From: an uncultured Clostridium sp.
GTDB taxonomy: Bacteria > Bacillota > Clostridia > Oscillospirales > Ruminococcaceae
Direction: 5' to 3'
Assembly: GCA_902490335.1 (NCBI GenBank)
Contig: CABUDL010000001.1
Location: forward strand, 124,001-188,000
Length of the DNA stretch: 64,000 nucleotides
In this document: one piece after another, positions 32,161 through 40,874 of the stretch
Layout of the letters: every line of letters starts with the position of its first letter
Numbering within the stretch: the stretch's first letter is position 1
Translations under genes and position numbers: made by a program
The notes under the pieces: model-generated
Seen by the model: the letters and a program-made list of their open reading frames with translations, nothing else
What the model was told of the DNA's origin: nothing
Database searches by the model: none

Positions 32161-34392
32161 ATGGCAAGAAAAAAGAACACAGCGTCCTCGGTGCATAAAA
32201 ACGACCCAAAGGCGTACATCGAGCACGCGGGCGAGGTGGTCGATCAAAAGATCACCGATACGCTGGAAAAAAACTATATGCCCTATGCGATGAGCGTCAT
32301 CGTTTCCAGGGCAATCCCCGAAATAGACGGTTTCAAGCCCTCCCACCGCAAGCTGCTGTACACCATGTATAAGATGGGACTGCTGACCGGCGCGCGGACC
32401 AAATCTGCCAACGTGGTCGGCTCCACCATGAAGCTGAACCCACACGGCGATATGGCAATCTATGAAACGATGGTGCGACTGGCACGCGGAAACGAAGCGC
32501 TGCTGCACCCATACGTTGATTCCAAGGGCAATTTCGGCAAGGCATACTCCCGCGACATGGCGTTTGCTGCCTCCCGTTACACCGAGGTCAAACTCGACCC
32601 CATCTGTCAGGAGCTGTTTCGTGACATCGACAAGGATACCGTCGATTTTGTGGACAACTACGACAACAAGCTCAAGGAGCCGACCCTGTTGCCGGTGACC
32701 TTCCCGACCATTCTGGTCAATGCCAACACCGGCATCGCGGTGGGAATGGCAAGCTCCATCTGCCCGTTCAACCTCGAGGAGGTCTGCAATACCACCATCG
32801 AGCTGATAAAAAATCCCAACCACGACCTTTCGCTGACCCTGACAGCACCGGACTTCCCGGGCGGCGGACAGATTATCTACAATCCGGCGGAGATGGATAA
32901 AATTTACCGCACCGGTCGCGGCTCCTTCAAGGTCCGCGCTCGCTGGAATTACGATAAGAGCTGCAACTGCATCGAAATCACCCAGATTCCGCCGACCACC
33001 ACCACCGAAGCCATCATCGACAAGGTGGTGGATTTGATCAAGTCCAACAAGCTGCGGGAAATTTCGGATATGCGCGACGAAACCGACCTGTCCGGTTTGA
33101 AGCTGGCAATCGACTTAAAGCGCGGGGTCGACCCGGACCTGCTGATGCAGAAGCTCTACCGCTTCACGCCGCTCGAGGACAGCTTTTCCTGCAACTTCAA
33201 CGTCCTGATTGGCGGCACACCGCGCGTGCTGGGTATCCGTGCGCTGTTGCAGGAATGGATTGCCTTCCGTCAGCTGTGCATCAAGCGCAGAGTCTACTTT
33301 GATTTGACCAAAAAGCAGGAGAAGCTGCATCTGCTGGAGGGCTTGCAGAAGATTCTGCTGGACATCGACAAGGCAATCGAAATCATCCGGCAGACCGAAT
33401 CGGAGGAGGACGTTGTCCCCAACCTGATGATTGCATTTGGCATCGACCAGGTGCAGGCGGAGTATGTGGCGGAGATTAAACTGCGCCATATCAACAAGGA
33501 ATATATCCTCAAGCGCACCGAGGAGGTCGACCAGCTGGCACAGGAGATTGCTGAAATGCAGAAGGTGCTGGACGATCCAAAGCGCATCGACCGCATCATC
33601 ATCAGCGAGCTGAAAAATGTCATCAAAAACTATGCACAGCCGCGCCGCAGTCTGCTGCTGATGCACGAGGAGATCAAAACCTTCACTGAAGAGGAAACGG
33701 TGGAAAATTATCCGGTCAACCTCTTCTTTACACGAGAAGGGTATTTTAAGAAGATTACGCCGCAATCCTACCGAATGTCCAGCGAGCAGTATCTCAAGGA
33801 AGGCGACCGGGTGGTGCAGCACGTTGAGGGCGGCAATGCCGACAATCTGCTCTTTTTTACCGACCACGGTCAGGTGTACAAGGCAAAAGCCTGCGACTTT
33901 GAGGACACCAAGGCAAGCGTGCTGGGCGATTTTGTTCCGGCAAAGCTGGGAATGGACGAGGGCGAAAGCGCCATCGCAATGGCAGTGACCGCCGATTATC
34001 GGGGGTATATGCTCTTCTGCTTTGAAAACGGCAAGGTGGCAAAGGTTAACCTGAACGCTTATGAAACCAAGACCAACCGAAAGAAGCTGCTCAAGGCATA
34101 CAGCACAAGGGAAAAGCTGACCGCGGCGCTGTGTCTGCCGGAGGACGGGCAGATTCTGCTGACTGCCTCCAACGGACGTCTGTTGCTGCTGCCGACTGCC
34201 CTGCTGCCTGCCAAAGCGACCAAGGACCAGCAGGGAATTCAGGCGATGAAGCTGACCAAAGGTTCGGTCGTCAGCGCAGCCGAGATTTATCAGCCGAACA
34301 CCCTGGAAGGAGAGCACCGCTATCTGGCAAAGGCTCTGCCATCCCGCGGGGAATTCCTCAAGGACAATCTGCCGGGACAAACAGAACTGTAA
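32161..34392 (+). CDS. Type IIA topoisomerase subunit A (GyrA/ParC paralogue)
   Basis: A 743-residue DNA breakage-reunion subunit. It shows MPYAMSVIVSRAIPEIDGFKPSHRKLLYTMY near 40, the helix with HGDMAIYETMVRLAR near 98, and the catalytic tyrosine Y140 in AASRYTEVKL. The coiled-coil gate region follows, then a beta-pinwheel-like C-terminal domain from about 520. The GyrA box (QRRGGKG-type) needed for negative supercoiling is not present, so it is more likely a topoisomerase IV-like relaxing or decatenating enzyme than a gyrase. It pairs with the B subunit upstream. Confidence 0.85.
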   Translation: MARKKNTASSVHKNDPKAYIEHAGEVVDQKITDTLEKNYMPYAMSVIVSRAIPEIDGFKPSHRKLLYTMYKMGLLTGARTKSANVVGSTMKLNPHGDMAIYETMVRLARGNEALLHPYVDSKGNFGKAYSRDMAFAASRYTEVKLDPICQELFRDIDKDTVDFVDNYDNKLKEPTLLPVTFPTILVNANTGIAVGMASSICPFNLEEVCNTTIELIKNPNHDLSLTLTAPDFPGGGQIIYNPAEMDKIYRTGRGSFKVRARWNYDKSCNCIEITQIPPTTTTEAIIDKVVDLIKSNKLREISDMRDETDLSGLKLAIDLKRGVDPDLLMQKLYRFTPLEDSFSCNFNVLIGGTPRVLGIRALLQEWIAFRQLCIKRRVYFDLTKKQEKLHLLEGLQKILLDIDKAIEIIRQTESEEDVVPNLMIAFGIDQVQAEYVAEIKLRHINKEYILKRTEEVDQLAQEIAEMQKVLDDPKRIDRIIISELKNVIKNYAQPRRSLLLMHEEIKTFTEEETVENYPVNLFFTREGYFKKITPQSYRMSSEQYLKEGDRVVQHVEGGNADNLLFFTDHGQVYKAKACDFEDTKASVLGDFVPAKLGMDEGESAIAMAVTADYRGYMLFCFENGKVAKVNLNAYETKTNRKKLLKAYSTREKLTAALCLPEDGQILLTASNGRLLLLPTALLPAKATKDQQGIQAMKLTKGSVVSAAEIYQPNTLEGEHRYLAKALPSRGEFLKDNLPGQTEL

Positions 34393-34410
34393 TCACTTTT
34401 TATCCATTAC

Positions 34411-34455
34411 AAAAACAGGACCGCCCCTTTTACAAAAGGGTCGGTCCTGTTTGTC
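34411..34455. terminator. Bidirectional terminator between topoisomerase A and gdhA
   Basis: AAACAGGACCGCCCCTTTT pairs with AAAGGGTCGGTCCTGTTT with one mismatch, between convergent genes. Confidence 0.85.
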
Positions 34456-34467
34456 TGTGGGGGAAAA

Positions 34468-35832
34468 TTACAGCACACCCTGTGCCATCATCGCATCGGC
34501 AACCTTTAAGAAGCCTGCGATGTTTGCACCGGCGAGCAGATTGCCTTCCATGCCGTATTCTTTGGCGGCACAGCAGCAGTCGTTAAAGATGTTGACCATG
34601 ATGTCATGCAGCTTTTCGTCCACCTCCTGGGCGCTCCAGGAGTATTTCATGGCATTCTGGCACATTTCCAGTCCGCTGGTTGCTACGCCGCCTGCGTTGG
34701 AAGCCTTTCCGGGCGCGTACAGGACGCCAGCCTGCTGGAATGCCGACACCGCATTCAGCGAACAGGGCATATTGGCTCCCTCTGCCACCAGCTGCACGCC
34801 GTTGGCAATCAGCTTTTGTGCATCCTCCAACAGCAGTTCGTTCTGGGTAGCACAAGGCAGGGCGATCTGGCAGGGGATGCTCCAGATGCCGCGGCTGCCC
34901 TGCTCTTCGCTTGCCGGGTGGTATTCGCTGCCGGCAACCTGGTCGGCATACTCGCTGATGTGTCCGCGCCGGACCTCTTTGATCTGCTTGATTACCTCCA
35001 GACGGATGCCGTTCGGGTCGTACAGATACCCATTGGAGTCGGACATGGCGATTACCTTTGCGCCCAGTTCCTGCGCTTTTTCGGCAGCGTAGATGGCAAC
35101 GTTGCCGGAGCCGGAGATGACTGCCGTTTTGCCAATCAGACTGTCACCTGCCAACTGGGAGAGCATCTCGCGAACAAAGTACAGTAGACCGTAACCGGTC
35201 GCCTGGGTGCGGACCAGCGAGCCGCCGTAGCTGAGCCCTTTGCCGGTGAGCACGCCGGTGAACTGATTTTGCATCCGCTTGTACTGACCGAACAGATAGC
35301 CGATTTCCCGCGCACCGACGCCGATGTCGCCGGCAGGGATGTCGGTATCTGGACCGATGTATCGGGCAAGCTCGGTCATCAGGCTCTGGCAGAAGCGCAT
35401 GATTTCAGCATCCGAACGTCCCTTGGGGTCAAAGTCGCATCCGCCCTTGCCGCCGCCCATCGGCAAACCGGTCAGGCTGTTTTTGAAGGTCTGCTCGAAT
35501 GCGAGGAACTTGATGATCGACAGGTTGACGCTGGGATGCAGCCGCAGACCGCCCTTGTAAGGACCGATGGCGGAGTTAAACTGCACCCTCCAGGCGCGGT
35601 TGACCTGGGTTTTGCCCTGGTCGTCCTGCCAGGCAACGCGGAACTGGATGGCGCGTTCCGGCTCGACCATCCGCTCCAGCAGACCGGCGGCTTCATATTC
35701 CGGGTGGCGCAGGATGACCGGCTCCAAAGTGCCCAGCACCTCGGTGACGGCATTTAAAAATTCAGGTTCGTTGGCATCGCGCTGACAAACCTGCTGGTAA
35801 ACCTTTTGCAGATATGGATTGGTAATCTTCAT
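34468..35832 (-). CDS. gdhA: NADP-type glutamate dehydrogenase
   Basis: Catalyses reductive amination of 2-oxoglutarate to glutamate. The 454-residue length fits the hexameric small (S-50) class. Family features include WRVQFNSAIGPYKGGLRLHP near 81-100, the active-site lysine segment LPMGGGKGGCDFDPKG near 121-136, and the nucleotide loop VISGSGNVAIYAAEKA near 232-247. I use the ATG at 35832 with AAAGGAAG upstream; an in-frame extension of 65 codons crosses the promoter. NADP preference is inferred from similarity to the anabolic enzymes. Confidence 0.96.
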   Translation of the reverse strand: MKITNPYLQKVYQQVCQRDANEPEFLNAVTEVLGTLEPVILRHPEYEAAGLLERMVEPERAIQFRVAWQDDQGKTQVNRAWRVQFNSAIGPYKGGLRLHPSVNLSIIKFLAFEQTFKNSLTGLPMGGGKGGCDFDPKGRSDAEIMRFCQSLMTELARYIGPDTDIPAGDIGVGAREIGYLFGQYKRMQNQFTGVLTGKGLSYGGSLVRTQATGYGLLYFVREMLSQLAGDSLIGKTAVISGSGNVAIYAAEKAQELGAKVIAMSDSNGYLYDPNGIRLEVIKQIKEVRRGHISEYADQVAGSEYHPASEEQGSRGIWSIPCQIALPCATQNELLLEDAQKLIANGVQLVAEGANMPCSLNAVSAFQQAGVLYAPGKASNAGGVATSGLEMCQNAMKYSWSAQEVDEKLHDIMVNIFNDCCCAAKEYGMEGNLLAGANIAGFLKVADAMMAQGVL

Positions 35833-35919
35833 CTTGTGGCTTCCTTTCTTAAAAAAGACTGAAAAGAATCTCCGATACGCTTGTGCTTTTTGGATGTTTT
35901 CGTCCAAAGTACAAGCATT

Positions 35920-35948
35920 ATTATAAACCGAAACGACCGGAATTTCAA
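35920..35948 (-). promoter_or_regulatory. gdhA promoter
   Basis: On the minus strand TTGAAA (35948-35943), 17 bases, TATAAT (35925-35920). Confidence 0.75.
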
Positions 35949-35971
35949 TGCGCACACCGATGGAAGATAGA

Positions 35972-36000
35972 TTGACAAGCTGAAGGTGAAGTGGTATATT
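35972..36000 (+). promoter_or_regulatory. Promoter of the DUF3796-HTH pair
   Basis: TTGACA (35972-35977), 17 bases, TATATT (35995-36000), back to back with the gdhA promoter. The A/T dyad TATATTTATATTATA at the -10 could be an operator for the HTH protein encoded downstream. Confidence 0.65.
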
Positions 36001-36047
36001 TATATTATAAAGAGCGAAATACACCACAATAAAAGGAGGAGTATCGG

Positions 36048-36407
36048 ATGAAAAAACAGAATTGGTATGGTTTACTTGGATTTTTGTCGCTGTTGGGATG
36101 GATTGGCGTCTTTACACAGGAGCGCGTTTTTCTTCTCTTTTTTGCCTTTGCGGTGGATTTTCAGTATTTCTTTCTTCCGTCGGATGAGATGCTGGAGGAG
36201 TCGATGGCGCGCTGTGCAGCAAGGGGATTCCTGTTTGGCGTGCTGTCGATGGCAGCTGCGGTGCTGCTGGGGATGGCAGCCGGACTGCCGGTGGAGACTG
36301 TTTTGGCAAAGGGCTGTGTGCTGGGCTTTGGCATCGCGGTGATGGTCTATGAATTATCCTCCGCCTATTACGGATTTCGGGAAAGCAGAGGGCTGGAGGA
36401 TGATTAA
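36048..36407 (+). CDS. DUF3796-like small membrane protein
   Basis: A 119-residue membrane protein with helices at about 7-20, 25-42, 60-80 and 85-105. The layout (MKKQNWYGLLGFLSLLGWIG, then a PSDEM loop) resembles DUF3796 proteins, which typically precede an XRE-family regulator as here. Function is unknown; a membrane sensor or immunity-like partner of the regulator is a guess. AAAGGAGG precedes the ATG. Its stop overlaps the start of the HTH gene by eight bases. Confidence 0.6.
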   Translation: MKKQNWYGLLGFLSLLGWIGVFTQERVFLLFFAFAVDFQYFFLPSDEMLEESMARCAARGFLFGVLSMAAAVLLGMAAGLPVETVLAKGCVLGFGIAVMVYELSSAYYGFRESRGLEDD

Positions 36408-36624
36408 AAACAGGATTCGGGAGCTTCGTGCCCGCCATCAGATGAAGCAGGAAGAGCTGGCAAGGCGGGTCGGGGTGCGCAGGGAAACCATTGGCAACCT
36501 GGAAAAAGGCAGGTACAATCCGTCGCTTGTGCTGGCATGGAAAATCGCCGCGGTGTTCGGGGTGAGCATCGAGGAGGTGTTTACGGTCATAGAAGATGAG
36601 GAAAAAAGCGGGCAGACGGATTGA
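36400..36624 (+). CDS. XRE-family helix-turn-helix regulator (small, YozG/SinR-like)
   Basis: A 74-residue DNA-binding protein that is nearly all one Cro/C1-type domain: IRELRARHQMKQEELARRVGVRRETIGNLEKGRYNPSLVLAWKIAAVFGVSIEEVF. The start is the ATG at 36400 inside the end of the membrane-protein gene, giving translational coupling. Such short regulators commonly repress their own operon. Its stop overlaps the -35 element of the RNase P RNA promoter, so transcription may read into rnpB. Confidence 0.85.
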   Translation: MIKNRIRELRARHQMKQEELARRVGVRRETIGNLEKGRYNPSLVLAWKIAAVFGVSIEEVFTVIEDEEKSGQTD

Positions 36625-36649
36625 CGCACAATCAAAAATAGGGTATAAT
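36621..36649 (+). promoter_or_regulatory. rnpB promoter
   Basis: TTGACG (36621-36626), 17 bases, TATAAT (36644-36649); the predicted start near 36656 matches the 5' end of the RNA. Confidence 0.75.
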
Positions 36650-36654
36650 CTTTG

Positions 36655-37024
36655 GGTGACCAGGCAGGATGACAGCGGGCGAGGGGGGACCTTCGCATGA
36701 GGAAAGTCCGGGCTTCACAGGGCAGGATAGCTGCTAACGGCAGCCGAAGGCGACTTTAGGGACAGTGCAACAGAGAGATACCGCCGGGATTTTTCCGGTA
36801 AGGGTGGAAAGGCGAGGTAAGAGCTCACCGGGGTGCAGGAGACTGCGCTGCCATGTAAACCCTATCCGAAGCAACACCGTGACTGCAAAGGGTTGGACGG
36901 TTGCCCGCCGTCCCCGTTTACGGCAATTTTGCCAGCGGTCTATGTGGCTTGAACCGTCGAGCAATCGCCGGTCTAGATAGATTGTCATCACAACAGAACC
37001 CGGCTTATTTGCCTGATCATGCCA
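36655..37024 (+). ncRNA. rnpB: RNase P RNA, type A
   Basis: The catalytic RNA of RNase P, which matures tRNA 5' ends. Conserved blocks are GAGGAAAGTCCGGGC near 36701, the GGTAAGAGCTCACCG helix near 36817, AAACCC-TCCGAAGCAA near 36857, and the closing GATAGATTGTCATCACAACAGAACCCGGCTTA near 36975-37006 (given here in two parts: GATAGATTGTC and ACAGAACCCGGCTTA). GACCAGGC at the 5' end pairs with GCCTGATC at the 3' end as P1. A terminator hairpin follows directly. Confidence 0.95.
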
Positions 37025-37026
37025 GT

Positions 37027-37075
37027 AAAAAAGCTCTTGGCTTTTCTTTTGAAAACCAAGGGCTTTTCTTTTTGC
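37027..37075 (+). terminator. Terminator of rnpB
   Basis: AAAAGCTCTTGG and CCAAGGGCTTTT form a stem ending in TCTTTTTG. Confidence 0.8.
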
Positions 37076-37094
37076 CCTTTTGCCCGCAGAGGGC

Positions 37095-37123
37095 TTGACT
37101 TATTTGGGAAAATATTGTATCAT
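37095..37123 (+). promoter_or_regulatory. tRNA-Leu promoter
   Basis: TTGACT (37095-37100), 17 bases, TATCAT (37118-37123). Confidence 0.6.
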
Positions 37124-37145
37124 ACCTAGGTAAATCTATCCACCT

Positions 37146-37232
37146 GCCGCTGTGGTGGAATCGGCAGACACAAGGGACTTAAAATCCCTCGGAGTAAAAT
37201 CCGTACCGGTTCAAGTCCGGTCAGCGGCACCA
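37146..37232 (+). tRNA. tRNA-Leu (UAA)
   Basis: An 87-base class II tRNA. The acceptor stem GCCGCTG/CAGCGGC, anticodon stem AGGGA/TCCCT around loop CTTAAAA (anticodon TAA), a long variable arm and TTCAAGTCC T-loop all fold normally. The CCA end is encoded. A run-on hairpin and T-run follow. No integrase or repeated 3' end marks it as an attachment site. Confidence 0.97.
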
Positions 37233-37240
37233 CCAGACTG

Positions 37241-37279
37241 AGTCTGGACGCAGTTCGCGTTCCAGGCTCTTTCTTTTTA
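37241..37279 (+). terminator. Terminator after tRNA-Leu
   Basis: CTGGACGC, AGTTC loop and GCGTTCCAG, followed by CTCTTTCTTTTT. Confidence 0.7.
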
Positions 37280-37387
37280 TCGAAATGAGCGGCTCGCGTT
37301 TTAGCCAATCTAAACTGACCAACTTCCCCACCAGACTCTTTGTTGTTGTAGCATGGAGGGGTATTGTTTGTCTTTTGCTCGGGAATA

Positions 37388-37503
37388 AAAAAAGACTCCG
37401 TTCCTTCGGAAGGTCAAAGCAGTTTTTCTGAAGCCGGTGTGCCGGTTTCCTTCTGCCTTGCAACAAACGGAAGGTCGGAGTCTTTTTCACCGACCTTCCG
37501 TTT
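37388..37503. other. Competing hairpins in the tRNA-Leu/secG intergenic region
   Basis: No protein gene is convincing from 37233 to 37761. Within it AAACGGAAGGTCGG (37465-37478) and CCGACCTTCCGTTT (37490-37503) form a perfect 14-bp stem. The same left arm can instead take part in a longer pairing: AAAAAGACTCCG (from 37389) with CGGAGTCTTTTT (37476-37487). The two structures exclude each other, as in attenuators, but the nearest gene downstream, secG, has its own promoter. This may be an unrecognised small RNA or overlapping terminators. Confidence 0.5.
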
Positions 37504-37664
37504 CTTCTGCAAACAGGCAAAGACAGGCAAGCCGGATTTTTTGTTTTACCCTCAAAATTTTGCAAACGCGGGGTGAAACAATAGTAGTATCCGCCAGAAC
37601 CGCTGGATTATGCACGGATAGAAAAAAGAAATAAAAAAATTTGCTTTCTTTGGCGGGACTGCCC

Positions 37665-37693
37665 TTGAAAAAAGGGGATAACTATGCTATGAT
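37665..37693 (+). promoter_or_regulatory. secG promoter
   Basis: TTGAAA (37665-37670), 17 bases, TATGAT (37688-37693). Confidence 0.65.
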
Positions 37694-37761
37694 AATCAAG
37701 TTAGGTTATGATGCGGGAGATAGCTGCCCGCTTTTATCTGCTAATTTTTAGGAGGTTTACA

Positions 37762-38007
37762 ATGGGCGTAATGAATATCATCTTCGCAATCGTTCTGATT
37801 TTGACATCGGTCGGCGTCATCGCTCTGGTTTCCATGCAGGAAAGCAAGAGAGGAATGTCCGCTCTTTCCGGTGGACAGTCGGAGGCAATGGGACGCAACT
37901 ATGGCAGAACCAGAGATGCGATGCTGGTCAAAGGAACCAAAGTCCTGACCGCAGTTCTGTTTGTCCTGACGATTGTTATTTCAATCGTGGATAAATTTGC
38001 TGCATAA
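37762..38007 (+). CDS. secG: Preprotein translocase subunit SecG
   Basis: An 81-residue membrane protein that assists SecYE in protein export. Two membrane helices (about 2-22 and 57-78) flank the cytoplasmic loop with the family phrase VSMQESKRGMSALSGGQSEA. The ATG at 37762 has TAGGAGG eight bases upstream; an earlier in-frame ATG at 37708 lacks one. It has its own promoter and terminator; rnr and smpB, often next to secG, are not seen here. Confidence 0.93.
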   Translation: MGVMNIIFAIVLILTSVGVIALVSMQESKRGMSALSGGQSEAMGRNYGRTRDAMLVKGTKVLTAVLFVLTIVISIVDKFAA

Positions 38008-38035
38008 TCGACCGCAAAAGATAAAAGACAACAGT

Positions 38036-38070
38036 AAAACGGATGGGAATTTCCCCGTCCGTTTTTTGTT
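38036..38070 (+). terminator. Terminator after secG
   Basis: AAACGGATGGG pairs with CCCGTCCGTTTTTT with one mismatch. Confidence 0.8.
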
Positions 38071-38213
38071 GTGTGCCGTTTGCCGCTTGGGCAGTTTGGC
38101 AATGGATTTTTAAGGGCGGATATGCTATAATTACCTTTCAAAATGCCTTTGTTTTGGAAGGCAGGATAGAGAGTCAATATTGGATTGCGATAGAAGAAAG
38201 GCTTGGTAAAATC

Positions 38214-40676
38214 ATGGAACAGACTTTTGAACAGCGCTTTTTTGAACTGCGCCGCGCGGTGTTGGAAAAGCGTTTTTGCAAAATGAACGAGAAGCAGCGG
38301 GAAGCGGTCTTTCGTACCGAGGGACCGGTGCTGATTCTGGCAGGAGCCGGCAGCGGAAAGACCACCGTGGTAGTCAACCGCATTGCAAACATGGTGGAAT
38401 TTGGAAACGCCTATCACAGCGACTACTGTCCGTCGTGGGTGGGGGAAGAGGAGCTGTGCTTTCTGGAGGACTGGCTGGACGGCAAGCTGGACGACGGCGA
38501 CATCACCAACGAGCGTTTGCACCGCATCGTGGCAGACCGTCCCATCAAGCCGTGGAACATCCTGGCAATCACCTTTACCAACAAGGCGGCAGGCGAATTA
38601 AAGGAGCGTCTGGAGGCGATGCTGGGCGAGCAGGCGCTGGACATCCAGGCATCCACCTTCCATTCGGCGTGTATGCGCATCCTGCGCAGGGAGATTGGAG
38701 CCTTGGGCTACGAGAGCAGCTTTACCGTCTATGATACCGACGATTCGGTCCGCATCATCAAGGAGGCGCTCAAGGAGCTGAGTATTCAGGAAAAGGTGAT
38801 GGCGCCCAAGGGCATCCTTGCCTCCATCAGTGCGGCAAAGGACAAGATGATGACACCGCAGGACCTGCTGCGGGAAGCGGGAGGCGACTACCGTCAGGAG
38901 GTGGTTGCCAAGGTGTACGACTACTACCAGAAGCGCCTGAAGGCAGCAAATGCGCTGGACTTTGACGACATCATCATCTTCACCGTGCGCATCTTCCAGC
39001 AGTTCCCGGATGTGCTGGAAAAGTACCGCAACCGCTTCCGCTACATCATGGTGGACGAGTACCAGGACACCAACAATTCGCAATTTTTGCTGGTCAGCCT
39101 GCTGGCAGGCGGTCACCACAACATCTGTGTGGTCGGCGATGATGACCAGAGTATCTATAAATTCCGCGGAGCCACCATCGAAAACATCCTCAACTTTGAA
39201 AACCAGTACCGCGACACCATGGTCATCCGGCTGGAGCAGAACTACCGCTGCACCCAGACCATCCTGAATGCGGCAAACGCGGTGATTGAAAACAATACCC
39301 AGCGAAAGGGAAAGACCCTGTGGACCCAAAACCCGCAGGGAGGACAGGTCAAGGTCTACCGCGCGCTGTCCGAGCAGGATGAAGCCAGATTTATTGCAGA
39401 CACCATTTTGGACAATGTTGCCAAAGGACAGAAGTTTGCCGACCATGCCATCCTGTACCGCATGAACGCACAATCCAACAGCATCGAAAATGCGCTCATC
39501 CGCTCCGGGGTAGCCTACCGCATCATCGGCGGTCAGCGCTTTTACGACCGCAAGGAAATCAAGGACATCGTCGCCTATCTGAGTGTCATCAACAACCACG
39601 CCGATGCCATCCGCTTAAAGCGCATCATCAACGAGCCAAAAAGAGGCATCGGAGATGCGACGGTGGACAAGGCGCAGGAAATTGCCGATATGCTGGGTGT
39701 GCCGCTGTTTGAGGTGCTTGCCAACGCGCAGGACTACCAGCCGCTTGCCAAAAAGAGCCGTCAGCTGATGGAGTTTGCACAGATGATTGAGCAGCTGGGT
39801 CAGGTGGCACAGTCGGGCAATCTGGAGGAGCTGTTCGATGAACTTCTGGAGCAGACCGGGTATATGCTGTACCTGCAGACGATGGGAGAAGAAGGAATCA
39901 CCCGCATCGAAAACGTAAACGAGCTGAAAACCAACATCATCAAATATGTGGAGGAAACCGAAAAGCTGCCGCAGCCGTCCATCGACCCGGATTCCCCGGA
40001 CGAGCAGCCGCAGATCGTTCTGCCGACGCTGGCAGGATTTTTGGAGGAAGTGACCTTGTACACCGATTTGGACAACTACGACGAGCAAGCAGACCGGGTA
40101 ATTATGATGACCATGCACTCGGCAAAGGGTCTGGAATTCGACAACGTCTTTTTCTGCGGAGCCGAGGAGGGCATCTTCCCGGGCATCCAGGCAATCTATG
40201 ACCCGGAGCAGATTGAAGAAGAGCGCCGTCTAGCTTATGTCTGCATCACCCGCGCCAAAAAGCAGCTGTACATCACCAATGCAGCGCAGAGGATGATCTT
40301 TGGTCAGACGGTGCGCAACCGCGTGTCCCGCTTTGTCACCGAGATTCCTGCAAACTGCTGCGAGGTGGAGGACAAGACCATCCGCAAAGCCAGCCAAGCG
40401 GAGCTCAAAAGAGCCTCCACCGTCAAAAAGACCCATGCCGACAACCACATCGGCGTGGGCGGGCTGGCAAAAAAGACCGGTTCTTACAGCTCGGTGGCTC
40501 CTGCCGGAGCCAGCTGCACCCTCCAGGCGGGCGACCGGGTTAGCCACAAGACCTTTGGGGAGGGAAATATCGTCAAGATGACCCCGATGGGCGGCGACTG
40601 CCTGCTGGAGGTGCAGTTCGACACTGCCGGCACCAAAAAAATCATGTACAAGTTTGCAAAGCTGACAAAGATTTAG
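38214..40676 (+). CDS. pcrA: ATP-dependent DNA helicase PcrA/UvrD
   Basis: An 820-residue superfamily 1A 3'-5' helicase for repair and removal of RecA or stalled polymerases. Motif I GAGSGKT is at 44-50, motif Ia FTNKAAGELKERL follows, then VDEYQDTN (motif II), VVGDDDQSIYKFRGA (III), QNYRC (IV) and TMHSAKGLEFDNVF (V). The C-terminus ends in the SH3-like RNA-polymerase-binding segment GDRVSHKTFGEGNIVKM typical of PcrA. I use the ATG at 38214; the longer frame upstream covers the secG terminator and a TGCTATAAT promoter element. An insertion of about 50 residues after motif I is visible. Confidence 0.93.
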   Translation: MEQTFEQRFFELRRAVLEKRFCKMNEKQREAVFRTEGPVLILAGAGSGKTTVVVNRIANMVEFGNAYHSDYCPSWVGEEELCFLEDWLDGKLDDGDITNERLHRIVADRPIKPWNILAITFTNKAAGELKERLEAMLGEQALDIQASTFHSACMRILRREIGALGYESSFTVYDTDDSVRIIKEALKELSIQEKVMAPKGILASISAAKDKMMTPQDLLREAGGDYRQEVVAKVYDYYQKRLKAANALDFDDIIIFTVRIFQQFPDVLEKYRNRFRYIMVDEYQDTNNSQFLLVSLLAGGHHNICVVGDDDQSIYKFRGATIENILNFENQYRDTMVIRLEQNYRCTQTILNAANAVIENNTQRKGKTLWTQNPQGGQVKVYRALSEQDEARFIADTILDNVAKGQKFADHAILYRMNAQSNSIENALIRSGVAYRIIGGQRFYDRKEIKDIVAYLSVINNHADAIRLKRIINEPKRGIGDATVDKAQEIADMLGVPLFEVLANAQDYQPLAKKSRQLMEFAQMIEQLGQVAQSGNLEELFDELLEQTGYMLYLQTMGEEGITRIENVNELKTNIIKYVEETEKLPQPSIDPDSPDEQPQIVLPTLAGFLEEVTLYTDLDNYDEQADRVIMMTMHSAKGLEFDNVFFCGAEEGIFPGIQAIYDPEQIEEERRLAYVCITRAKKQLYITNAAQRMIFGQTVRNRVSRFVTEIPANCCEVEDKTIRKASQAELKRASTVKKTHADNHIGVGGLAKKTGSYSSVAPAGASCTLQAGDRVSHKTFGEGNIVKMTPMGGDCLLEVQFDTAGTKKIMYKFAKLTKI

Positions 40677-40736
40677 TCCGCTGTCAAAAGGCAGAGCGGT
40701 AAAAAAGAGGAAATTTTGCCCGTGCCGCGCTTTTGG

Positions 40737-40765
40737 TTCACAAAATCCGTCCCGTTTCATAAACT
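40737..40765 (+). promoter_or_regulatory. Promoter candidate of the cysteine-rich gene
   Basis: TTCACA (40737-40742), 17 bases, TAAACT (40760-40765), followed by a leader of about 105 bases. Confidence 0.45.
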
Positions 40766-40874
40766 GATATTGAATGTCAGTGCAGCACAGGTGCCGAAAC
40801 AACAGCCTGCGCCGACATATCATCAGGCGGCCCGCTGTCGGCACAGCTGCCGCAGAATCAAACGGAGGGATATT

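Noticed and set aside
30977..32209. Minus-strand 410-codon frame overlapping the topoisomerase B gene and the palindrome array
   Set aside because: It has no ribosome site and overlaps a strongly conserved gene; the array part translates only to repeated Phe/Pro/Gly stretches.
35833..36027. 65-codon N-terminal extension of gdhA
   Set aside because: It contains the gdhA promoter and lacks similarity to glutamate dehydrogenases.
37146..37232. tRNA-Leu as an integration site
   Set aside because: No duplicated 3' end, integrase or foreign gene block lies nearby.
37126..37308. Minus-strand frame over tRNA-Leu reading like VVPLTGLEPVR
   Set aside because: This is the well-known false protein made from the antisense of a tRNA.
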